This document shows positions 1 through 5,432 of a stretch of DNA of 11,368 bases, piece by piece (within the stretch, counting starts at the first letter, position 1; every line of letters begins with the position of its first letter). The notes beneath the pieces were generated by a model. That model was not told the origin of the DNA and searched no databases. It saw only the letters and a program-made list of their open reading frames with translations. Origin of the DNA: Bacteroidota bacterium (GTDB lineage Bacteria; Zhuqueibacterota; Zhuqueibacteria; Zhuqueibacterales; Geothermadaptataceae). Both the position numbers and the translations under genes were made by a program. The stretch spans positions 1 through 11,368 of the forward strand of contig DRLW01000518.1 in assembly GCA_011375275.1 (NCBI GenBank). Direction: 5' to 3'.

Positions 1-102
1 AGTTTTGGATTTTTGCTTTGCGGGCTATGTAGTCAGGTAAAATTGTCGACTTCGGGCACGTACTGAACTCAGGTACGTCTGGTTTATACGGTGCAACTGT
101 AC

Positions 103-126
103 TGAGTTAAGGGATAAGCAGGGTTT
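103..126. repeat. Short dispersed repeat, copy A
   Basis: This segment begins TGAGTTAAG and matches 2551-2575 at 22 of 24 aligned positions, with one extra base in the other copy. It lies just past the stop codon of the barrel gene. Upstream on the plus strand, AACTCAG at 66-72 can pair with CTGAGTT at 102-108, and the flanking GTAC bases extend that stem with a bulge, so a hairpin could form at the 3' end of the barrel transcript. No U-tract follows, so it is not a classical terminator. The remaining bases from 1 to 131 hold no gene I can support. Confidence 0.5.
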
Positions 127-131
127 TCAGG

Positions 132-1064
132 TCAGAAGCGCAGGGCAAAAGAAAAACGGGCGGGGGTTCCTGCTGCAGTGAAGGTTTGGGCGTAATCAAA
201 GGAATAGCGGTTGTAGTTCAGGCCGAAGCCGAGGGAAACGCCGGCTGTCCTGTCCGTTGTCTCGCCGAGTTGCTGATCCCTTCCCACGGAATTATATCCC
301 AGGCGGAGAAAAAGATTTTCGCTGATGGTAAACTCCCCGCCTGCTGCCAGCACTGTCTCTCCATCAAAATACTGCTGCACAGAGAGCGACCACTGCAGCG
401 GCAGGTGCGCCAATATCTTGGAAACGCCGAAATCCACACGCGAGGGCAGGGATTCTCTGGAGGTAACAAACGGAGAGCGTACCGCACCGAGGTTGAAGAG
501 CGCAACACCGAATTTCAAATTATCCAGCAACGAAGAATCGTAATATACACCAAAGTCGAATGCATAGGCATCTGAAGAGTAGGTATCGATCGCCTGGCGG
601 ATCATTTTTCCGGTAATACCGAGCCAGATCTTTTCTGTCCAGGGTCTGGAATAGGTTCCGGAGAGCACCACACTGGTCGGTGAAAAGCTGCCGAGTTCAT
701 TACCGGCATCGTCGGCGCGGGTGATGCTGCCATAGTTTTTATAAAAAACCGCGACCACGATATTGCCTGTCTCCATCGGATGCAGGTAGGCACCAAATCC
801 GGTCTGTATATCGAGGACATTATTGACATACTCAAATGCACCGCTGCGTTCGCTGGTTTTGGCCAGTGTTGCCGGGTTCGTCGTCACGGCGTAAGCATCG
901 TTGAGAAGCGCAGTTCCCGCGCCGGCCATGGCAACAGTCCTGCCACCGGCGACAGCAACCAGCCCACGCAGAAAAGCGAAACCACTACTCTGTGAAAATA
1001 CAGTTGCTGGCAAGAGAATAAGCAGAGAGGACGCAAAACAGAGGAATCGAATTTTTGAATTCAT
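132..1064 (-). CDS. PorV/PorQ-family outer-membrane beta-barrel protein
   Basis: Encodes 310 residues. Residues 1-25 form a signal peptide (basic start, hydrophobic core LLILLPATVF, likely cleavage after VFS). The mature N-terminus has the pattern of PorV/PorQ and related FadL-like barrels: FLRG, then GGRTVAMAGAG, then NDAYAVTTNPATLA at about residues 51-64. The rest alternates aromatic and polar residues as in transmembrane beta-strands, and the chain ends in ALRF; a terminal phenylalanine is typical of outer-membrane barrels. PorV and PorQ belong to the type IX secretion system in Bacteroidota, but this broad family also occurs where that system is unproven, so the role here is open. An upstream in-frame start at 1148 would run through the tRNA-Thr gene. 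I chose the ATG at 1064, which has AGGA 9 nt upstream and a signal peptide directly after it. It follows tRNA-Thr by 48 nt with no clear promoter between. Confidence 0.85.
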   Translation of the reverse strand: MNSKIRFLCFASSLLILLPATVFSQSSGFAFLRGLVAVAGGRTVAMAGAGTALLNDAYAVTTNPATLAKTSERSGAFEYVNNVLDIQTGFGAYLHPMETGNIVVAVFYKNYGSITRADDAGNELGSFSPTSVVLSGTYSRPWTEKIWLGITGKMIRQAIDTYSSDAYAFDFGVYYDSSLLDNLKFGVALFNLGAVRSPFVTSRESLPSRVDFGVSKILAHLPLQWSLSVQQYFDGETVLAAGGEFTISENLFLRLGYNSVGRDQQLGETTDRTAGVSLGFGLNYNRYSFDYAQTFTAAGTPARFSFALRF

Positions 1065-1112
1065 GTGGGATTTTCCTGCGCGGCGTCGGGTTGAGGTCAA
1101 TGAAAAAGGAAG

Positions 1113-1185
1113 AGCCACCTGTCGGAATCGAACCGACGACCTGCTCATTACGAGTGAGCCGCTCTGCCATCTGAGCTAAGGTGGC
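1113..1185 (-). tRNA. tRNA-Thr (anticodon CGT)
   Basis: Read on the minus strand, this folds as a complete cloverleaf. The acceptor arms are GCCACCT and AGGTGGC, the D-arm is GCTC/GAGC, the anticodon stem is GCTCA/TGAGC around loop CTCGTAA (anticodon CGT, codon ACG), and the T-arm is GTCGG with TTCGATT. Base 1113 gives a T discriminator. The 3' CCA is not encoded, so it would be added by a nucleotidyltransferase. It lies 52 nt after tRNA-Phe and probably shares its transcript. Confidence 0.96.
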
Positions 1186-1237
1186 TGCACATTCCTGCCG
1201 GTCGTTATGCTGCTCCGGCATGGCGAGATCAGAAAAG

Positions 1238-1310
1238 TGGGCAGGGGCAGAATCGAACTGCCGACACATGGATTTTCAGTCCATTGCTCTACCGACTGAG
1301 CTACCTGCCC
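1238..1310 (-). tRNA. tRNA-Phe (anticodon GAA)
   Basis: Read on the minus strand, this is a full cloverleaf: acceptor GGGCAGG pairing with CCTGCCC, D-arm GCTC/GAGC, anticodon stem ATGGA/TCCAT around loop CTGAAAA (anticodon GAA, codons TTC/TTT), and a T-arm with TTCGATT. The discriminator is A, as usual for phenylalanine tRNA, and no CCA is encoded. It is the first gene after the promoter at 1337-1365. Confidence 0.97.
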
Positions 1311-1336
1311 AACGGGGTTCATGTCAAACAGCGATG

Positions 1337-1365
1337 AATATAGAACAACACGTATTGAATTGCAA
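1337..1365 (-). promoter_or_regulatory. Sigma70-type promoter for the tRNA-Phe/tRNA-Thr unit
   Basis: On the minus strand TTGCAA (1365-1360, 4 of 6 to consensus) is followed after exactly 17 nt by TATATT (1342-1337, 5 of 6). Transcription would start near 1330, about 20 nt before tRNA-Phe. The 81-nt gap between the mlaD stop and the tRNA holds nothing else recognisable, and no terminator for mlaD is visible. Confidence 0.75.
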
Positions 1366-1391
1366 GCTCTTTTTCCATTTTTTACAAATCG

Positions 1392-2321
1392 CTAAAAACG
1401 GATAAAATTAAACAGGGAGATATCGTTATTCTGTAGATATCTTCCCAGGTTGCGACGGATATCGTTGGCCAGACTATCGACCGTGTCGATGGTCATCAAC
1501 AGCCGTTCATAGGTATCATCCGAATAGATCAACCGTGCGACTGTCCCCTCCTTTTTTTCAAGCTGCTGGCCGATTTGCTGCAGGGCGAGAGAGAACGTGT
1601 CCAGCCGTGCGGTCGCCTGCAGCAGTTTCATCATCGCCTGATCCAGAGTATCTTTTTTGCTGTCCACAAGTCTCCGAAGAGACCCGCTGACATGGGCGAA
1701 ATCCCGCAATGATTGATCGATATTGCCGGAATTTTCCCCGATCAGTACGCGCAGGCTCCCGGTGAGAGACTCCAGGTTGGCGATACTGCTGTGCAGAGGC
1801 TTCACCACACTGTCTGCATCGAGAAGCAGGGCGAATTTATCCACTGACGCCTGCAGGCCGGAGAGAAGAGAATCGACTTTGTCCTTGAGCATCACCGCAT
1901 CGGCGAGCATGGTACCCATGCCGGCAACGGTTTTGCCTGCAAACGGCTGCCGCAATCGCTCCGGGTCGATGGGAGTTCCCGAGCGCCCGGGGAAGATTTC
2001 CAACTTGTTCCCCCCCATCAAATCGAGCATCTCGATGCGAGCTTCCAGGTCCGAATACAGCTCGACATCAGAGTCGATCTGCACAGAAATCCTGACAAAC
2101 CGGCCCTCAAGCTGCACACGGGTCACCCGCCCCTTTTTCACGCCGTTTATGGTGACGGGGTCTCCCACGATCAGGCCGCCGCTCTGGGGAAAAAGAAAAT
2201 CAAGGCGCGTAAAACTGCCGCCGATGCGGACATCCCGGCCCCACAACGACCCGAGGGTCAGGATGATGATCGCCAGAAGTGAAAAAGCACCGACTTTGAG
2301 TTCGAGGTTATTTTTTTTCAT
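1392..2321 (-). CDS. mlaD: MlaD/MCE-family lipid transport protein
   Basis: Encodes 309 residues. One N-terminal membrane anchor (about residues 9-27, hydrophobic and ending LGSLWG) is followed by an MCE domain at about 37-112, recognisable from LFPQSGGLIVGDPVTINGV, then KKGRVTRV, and MLDLMGGNKLEIFPG. After about residue 140 comes a long helical region (repeated SL, DK, LL and QQ patterns) that resembles the coiled stalks of MCE proteins. MlaD-type proteins are inner-membrane-anchored periplasmic substrate-binding subunits that form hexameric rings and work with a permease (MlaE) and ATPase (MlaF) to move phospholipids between the membranes. Neither partner lies next to it: hprK precedes it across 300 nt of repeats. 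The ATG at 2321 directly precedes the basic anchor, with only a weak GGA about 5 nt upstream. The start MKKNNLELKVGAF is typical of the family. Confidence 0.9.
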   Translation of the reverse strand: MKKNNLELKVGAFSLLAIIILTLGSLWGRDVRIGGSFTRLDFLFPQSGGLIVGDPVTINGVKKGRVTRVQLEGRFVRISVQIDSDVELYSDLEARIEMLDLMGGNKLEIFPGRSGTPIDPERLRQPFAGKTVAGMGTMLADAVMLKDKVDSLLSGLQASVDKFALLLDADSVVKPLHSSIANLESLTGSLRVLIGENSGNIDQSLRDFAHVSGSLRRLVDSKKDTLDQAMMKLLQATARLDTFSLALQQIGQQLEKKEGTVARLIYSDDTYERLLMTIDTVDSLANDIRRNLGRYLQNNDISLFNFIRF

Positions 2322-2416
2322 GCTATCCGTTTCTCATTCAGGGTCTCCACTTACCTCGGCAGGTTGCATCTTTTCAACCAGAGCGCCCGACCACAGCACG
2401 TGCCCGCACCAGAACC

Positions 2417-2519
2417 GTCATTCCGATTTCCCCGCACGGGAAGACCGGAATCCCCCGGACTCTGGCACGTGCCCGAAAAGATGAGATTCCGGCACGGCGC
2501 TGCGCCTGGTCGGAATGAC
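2417..2519. repeat. Two-unit palindromic REP-like element
   Basis: Two units of about 36 nt face each other. The plus-strand unit (2417-2452) reads GTCATTCCGA, a small hairpin TTCCC/GGGAA (2428-2432 with 2438-2442), then CCGGAATC. The minus-strand unit (2519-2485) reads GTCATTCCGA, a hairpin GGCGC/GCGCC (2506-2496), then CCGGAATC. The two heads therefore form a perfect 10-bp inverted repeat (2417-2426 with 2510-2519), and the two tails a perfect 8-bp one (2445-2452 with 2485-2492). Conserved ends with a variable internal hairpin are the build of repetitive extragenic palindromes in paired form. GTCATTC-headed intergenic repeats are common in many bacterial genomes. Confidence 0.7.
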
Positions 2520-2550
2520 AGATGCCGATACTGCATCAGTTCTGCTTAGC

Positions 2551-2575
2551 TGAGTTAAGAGGATAACCAGAGTTT
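2551..2575. repeat. Short dispersed repeat, copy B
   Basis: Begins TGAGTTAAG and matches the copy at 103-126 with two mismatches and one extra base. It adjoins and slightly overlaps the right-hand 11-bp direct repeat (2572-2582) and lies about 46 nt past the hprK stop. Between it and hprK, GAGGTT (2592-2597) can pair with AACCTC (2607-2612) as a small hairpin with no U-tract. Confidence 0.5.
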
Positions 2576-2621
2576 CTCATTCGTACAGCAGGAGGTTCTG
2601 TCTCGAAACCTCTGTGCAGCG

Positions 2622-3650
2622 CTATTCATAATCTTTGCGCAGATAGTTGCGCAGTTTTTTTCGATCCGGTGTTTCGAAGGTTGCCGGACGATCGCTGCTC
2701 TGCTCGCCCCCGCTCGCCGACCGGGTCTGAATTTTCCTCAGCAAACGGTCGCTGAACTGCTGCGCCGCATTGTAGCCATACACTTTGAGCATGTGGTTCA
2801 TGGCGATAACTTCAGCGATAACGGTGATATTTTTACCCGGGAAGATCGGTAGCTGCAGATAGGGAATCTCGACGCCGAGATAGGCTTTTTTATCATCGAC
2901 AAGGCCGAGACGTTCGTAGTCGCCTTTCTCATCCCACTCGGTCAGATGCACTTCGACTTCGATGCGCTTCTGCGCGCGCACGGAGTTGATGCCGAACAAA
3001 CTTTTGACATCGATGATGCCCAGACCGCGGATTTCCATATGATATTGCAGCAGCTCGGTTCCGTGCCCCATGAGCACATTGCCCGCCTGGCGGAATATAT
3101 TGACAACATCATCGGCAACCAGACGATGGCCACGCTCGATCAGGTCCAGGGCAACCTCGCTCTTACCGATTCCGGAACGGCCGGTAAACAAAATACCAAC
3201 ACCGTAAACATCGACCAGACTGCCGTGCACACTGGTTTCCGGCGCAAAAATGATATCCATATAATCGCTGAGCAGGTGCATCAACTGCATGGTTGACAGC
3301 GGCGTACTGAAAATTGTGATTCTGTTTTCGCGCGCGACTTCCAGAAAGTCATCCTGTATGGCGTTGTCTTCGGTTACGATGATGCAGGGAAGGTCGAACT
3401 GCATCACAGTGTTCAGGGCTTTCTTGCGTTCAGCAGCAGGCAGGTGGTCCAAATAGCGCATCTCCGTGTTACCGAATACCTGGACGCGCTGAAACGTAAA
3501 AACTTTGACGAAACCGGCGAGCGCCAGCCCGGGCCGGTGCAAATCAGCTTCCTTGATCGGTTTGTTGAAACTGTACTCGCCGTTGATCAGCCTCAGCTTC
3601 AACGTCTCATGGGTTTCATCATAAAGAGTTTTGACCGTCAGTTTGTGCAC
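2622..3650 (-). CDS. hprK: HPr kinase/phosphorylase
   Basis: Encodes 342 residues, slightly longer than the usual 310-330. HprK uses ATP or pyrophosphate to phosphorylate HPr on a serine and also removes that phosphate, which couples sugar and carbon status to regulation. Residues 1-130 match the N-terminal domain. The catalytic domain has HG at 142-143, a Walker A loop GRSGIGKS (157-164), LVADD (177-181) and the family signature from ELLQYHMEIRGLG to SLFGINSVR (199-225). The tail after about 305 is polar and probably flexible. The start is GTG, supported by GAGGAA 5 nt upstream. It follows hpf as in many genomes, but the terminator at 3918-3957 and a 472-nt gap separate them. No HPr, enzyme I or EIIA gene is in the window, so in this Gram-negative setting the partner and outputs cannot be named. 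Confidence 0.96.
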   Translation of the reverse strand: MHKLTVKTLYDETHETLKLRLINGEYSFNKPIKEADLHRPGLALAGFVKVFTFQRVQVFGNTEMRYLDHLPAAERKKALNTVMQFDLPCIIVTEDNAIQDDFLEVARENRITIFSTPLSTMQLMHLLSDYMDIIFAPETSVHGSLVDVYGVGILFTGRSGIGKSEVALDLIERGHRLVADDVVNIFRQAGNVLMGHGTELLQYHMEIRGLGIIDVKSLFGINSVRAQKRIEVEVHLTEWDEKGDYERLGLVDDKKAYLGVEIPYLQLPIFPGKNITVIAEVIAMNHMLKVYGYNAAQQFSDRLLRKIQTRSASGGEQSSDRPATFETPDRKKLRNYLRKDYE

Positions 3651-3655
3651 GATAG

Positions 3656-3661
3656 TTCCTC
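3656..3661 (-). promoter_or_regulatory. Ribosome binding site fixing the hprK GTG start
   Basis: On the minus strand GAGGAA ends 5 nt before the GTG at 3650. There is no ATG in this position, so this site is the main reason to accept GTG as the start. I found no convincing promoter in the AT-rich bases just upstream. Confidence 0.75.
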
Positions 3662-3917
3662 AAACAAATTCCCTGATAAAAAAAATTCCACCACCTGAAA
3701 AATTCACACATTTCGCAAGGCGCCAACTTATCCGGGCACCCGGCGAACAAAACCTTTCAGGTGTTCCGGCTCTTCTTGCGCGCAGTGCTCATTTGTGAAC
3801 AGATCGGGAGATCAGACCTGCTGTTTGCGTTGCCCGGCCCTGTGTGTGCCCGGCCGCACCATGCGCCGGCAACAGTTTCCTGCTGTATTTCTTGATGCAG
3901 AAATCCGGGGCTGTTGT

Positions 3918-3957
3918 AAAAATCAATCAGGCCTTCCAGAAAACGGGAAGGCCTGAT
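3918..3957 (-). terminator. Intrinsic terminator after the topA-xerC-hpf unit
   Basis: A perfect 12-bp inverted repeat, ATCAGGCCTTCC (3926-3937) and GGAAGGCCTGAT (3946-3957), encloses an 8-nt loop. On the minus strand the stem is followed by TGATTTTT, a short U-tract. The plus strand has no T-run after the stem, so the signal is directional. It lies 165 nt after the hpf stop and about 270 nt before hprK, and should isolate hprK from upstream transcription. The 472-nt gap it lies in (3651-4122) also holds the palindrome at 4059-4110 and scattered GC-rich short repeats such as TGCCCGGCC at 3831 and 3847, but no gene I can support. Confidence 0.8.
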
Positions 3958-4058
3958 CATAGTCTGAACAATTCATAAATTCTGCAACAATTCGTAGTTT
4001 AACCTCACCTTTTCGACCAGTCTGCCTGAGCTCAAATAATATGACAACAGCCTTTCGG

Positions 4059-4110
4059 GTCATCCCGCCTCCCGCGCGTGAAGTGCGCTATGGCCCGGGG
4101 GAGGCGGGGA
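4059..4110. repeat. GC-rich palindromic REP-like element after hpf
   Basis: A perfect 10-bp inverted repeat, CCCGCCTCCC (4064-4073) and GGGAGGCGGG (4099-4108), encloses 25 nt. Its left edge reads GTCATCCCG, close to the GTCATTCCG head of the element at 2417-2519. It lies just past the hpf stop, ahead of the true terminator, which is a usual site for extragenic palindromes that protect mRNA 3' ends. No U-tract follows it on either strand. Confidence 0.55.
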
Positions 4111-4122
4111 GCCCATGCGCCG

Positions 4123-4458
4123 CTACTCTTCAACCGCAGCAGCGAGTTCTTTAATAGTCAGCTTGTCATTTCCTTTTTTATTGAACTTCTTTTTGTATTT
4201 TTTCAACTGGCGTTCGATCTTATCCGTGGCCAGACGAATAGATTTGCGGATTTGCTCGCTTCTTTCCCGCGCAGTCAGCCGGCTTCCATTCACGGAAAGA
4301 ATAATCTCCGCGATTTGGGTCTGCTTTTCATAGTCGAGAATAATTTCACATTCCAGAATACCGTCGTAGTACTTCGTCAGCCGCTGAACTTCTTCGATGG
4401 CAAAAGCCTTCAGATCTTCAGGGGCCTTGTAGTGTCGCGCAGTGAATGTGATACGCAT
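4123..4458 (-). CDS. hpf: Ribosome hibernation-promoting factor, short form
   Basis: Encodes 111 residues, the length of short HPF/YfiA-type proteins that hold only the S30AE domain; the C-terminal dimerisation domain of long HPF is absent. The domain starts MRITFTARHYKAPEDLK, continues with a helix ending RLTKYYDGI, an acidic strand CEIILDY, and ends in the basic helix KIERQLKKYKKKFNKKG (about 82-98). Such proteins bind the decoding region of the 30S subunit and keep idle ribosomes inactive and protected during starvation. The ATG at 4458 has a perfect AGGAGG 6 nt upstream; the longer in-frame reading from a GTG at 4509 would run into the xerC stop and is unlikely. It follows xerC by 47 nt, probably in the same operon. 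The strong Shine-Dalgarno fits independent, high expression. Confidence 0.93.
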   Translation of the reverse strand: MRITFTARHYKAPEDLKAFAIEEVQRLTKYYDGILECEIILDYEKQTQIAEIILSVNGSRLTARERSEQIRKSIRLATDKIERQLKKYKKKFNKKGNDKLTIKELAAAVEE

Positions 4459-4464
4459 AGCAAA

Positions 4465-4470
4465 CCTCCT
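4465..4470 (-). promoter_or_regulatory. Consensus ribosome binding site of hpf
   Basis: On the minus strand AGGAGG lies 6 nt before the ATG at 4458. It is the strongest Shine-Dalgarno in the window and fixes the hpf start against the longer in-frame reading. Confidence 0.85.
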
Positions 4471-4505
4471 AAAAGTTAGGTGTCCGATCGCATGCTGTTG
4501 CGGCC

Positions 4506-5432
4506 TCACCCACGTCCTTTGCCGGCACGCGGATGAGCCTGCTCATAAGCGGCACGCAACCGTCCGGGTGATATATGGGTATAGATTTGAGTCGTATTTA
4601 AACTGCTATGCCCCAGCAACTCCTTGACGGCAACGAGATCCGCACCGGCATCCAGGAGGTGAGTGGCAAAACTATGGCGAAGAATATGCGGATTGGTCTT
4701 GCCTTTCTCCGCTATCAGGGATAAGATCCGGTTGACGACCCTGGAAACAGCAGCAGGCCCCATCGCCCGGCCTCGCACTGTGATAAAAACAGTCCCCCGT
4801 GCTTCGGCGCAGATACCCTGTTGCGCAATCTGTCCTCTGGCGTCGAGCCACATCTGCAGCAGCTCGGCTATTTCGCGGCCGACAGGAACGAGGCGCACTT
4901 TGCCGCGCTTGCCCTGCACGCGGATCTGGCGCTGATAAAAATTGATATCTGCCAGACGCAAACCACACAGCTCGCGCAGGCGCATCCCGGTTGCATAAAA
5001 AAGCGATACGATAGTTTTGTCGCGAAGCTCTTCCGGGGTCTTTTCCGGGAGAGAATGCAAAACAGACAATAGCTGCTCCCGGTCGAGGACGCCGGGAAGA
5101 CGTGACGGTTGTTTACGCGAGGGAATGTTGGCGGTCGGGTTGGCCGTGATATGGCCTTCGAGAAGCTGAAACTTGAAGAAAGCGCGAAGCGAGGAGAGCT
5201 TGCGGTTCAGTGTTGACGCTGCAAGGTTCTGATCTGCGAGATGAGAGAGATAACGACGGATGTGCATGCGTGTCACAGCGCCTATGACCTCCTGTTCCTG
5301 GAGAAAGTCATAAAACTGCTTCAGGTCAGCCTCATAGGCCGACCTGGTGAATTCAGAATGATTGCGCACTGTAGTACAGTACGCGATAAAATCATCAATT
5401 GCAAGGGGTAAATCATGCACTGGAAGTGACAT
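4506..5432 (-). CDS. xerC: Tyrosine recombinase XerC/XerD type
   Basis: Encodes 308 residues, the usual length for Xer recombinases, which resolve chromosome dimers at dif sites near division. Residues 8-93 form the N-terminal SAM-like DNA-binding domain. The catalytic domain has all expected residues: R151 in ATGMRLREL, K175 in VQGKRGKVR, H249 and R252 in HILRHSFATHLL, H275 in LLGHSS, and the nucleophile Y284 in NTTQIYTHI. Nothing in the sequence decides between XerC, XerD or a single-recombinase XerA system; the symbol is the usual label for this context. In-frame sequence continues upstream to 5666 inside topA, but the ATG at 5432 has AAAGG 5 nt upstream and the family N-terminus. It overlaps the end of topA by 20 nt, which implies co-transcription and probably coupled translation. 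Confidence 0.93.
   Translation of the reverse strand: MSLPVHDLPLAIDDFIAYCTTVRNHSEFTRSAYEADLKQFYDFLQEQEVIGAVTRMHIRRYLSHLADQNLAASTLNRKLSSLRAFFKFQLLEGHITANPTANIPSRKQPSRLPGVLDREQLLSVLHSLPEKTPEELRDKTIVSLFYATGMRLRELCGLRLADINFYQRQIRVQGKRGKVRLVPVGREIAELLQMWLDARGQIAQQGICAEARGTVFITVRGRAMGPAAVSRVVNRILSLIAEKGKTNPHILRHSFATHLLDAGADLVAVKELLGHSSLNTTQIYTHISPGRLRAAYEQAHPRAGKGRG

Larger units (their letters stand above)
2329..2582. repeat. Segment bracketed by 11-bp direct repeats between hprK and mlaD
   Basis: GTTTCTCATTC occurs exactly at 2329-2339 and at 2572-2582. The 232 nt between them contain the paired palindromic element at 2417-2519 and a second 11-bp direct repeat, GCACGTGCCCG, at 2396-2406 and 2465-2475. 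Exact flanking repeats of this length look like a target-site duplication or the junctions of a recombination event, but I see no terminal inverted repeats at the inner edges and no coding sequence. The left repeat lies just upstream of the mlaD start, so it overlaps that gene's ribosome-binding region. The 300-nt gap between hprK and mlaD (2322-2621) is otherwise non-coding. Confidence 0.55.

Noticed and set aside
1065..1148. Upstream extension of the barrel protein to a start at 1148
   Set aside because: The extension would be translated from tRNA-Thr sequence; the signal peptide and ribosome site place the start at 1064.
2351..2549. Reading frames of about 61 codons on both strands in the hprK-mlaD gap
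   Set aside because: They arise from the palindromic repeat, which stays open on both strands; no ribosome site or protein family.
3700..3730. Possible sigma54 promoter ahead of hprK (TTGGCGCCTTGCG on the minus strand)
   Set aside because: The GG and GC elements are about 6 nt apart, not the required 10.
3757..3960. Minus-strand reading frame of 67 codons in the hpf-hprK gap
   Set aside because: Its ATG lies at the edge of the terminator stem, with no ribosome site and no recognisable family.
2417..4110. Repeats as a possible CRISPR array
   Set aside because: The repeats are few, palindromic, in opposite orientations and without regular spacers, and no cas gene is present.
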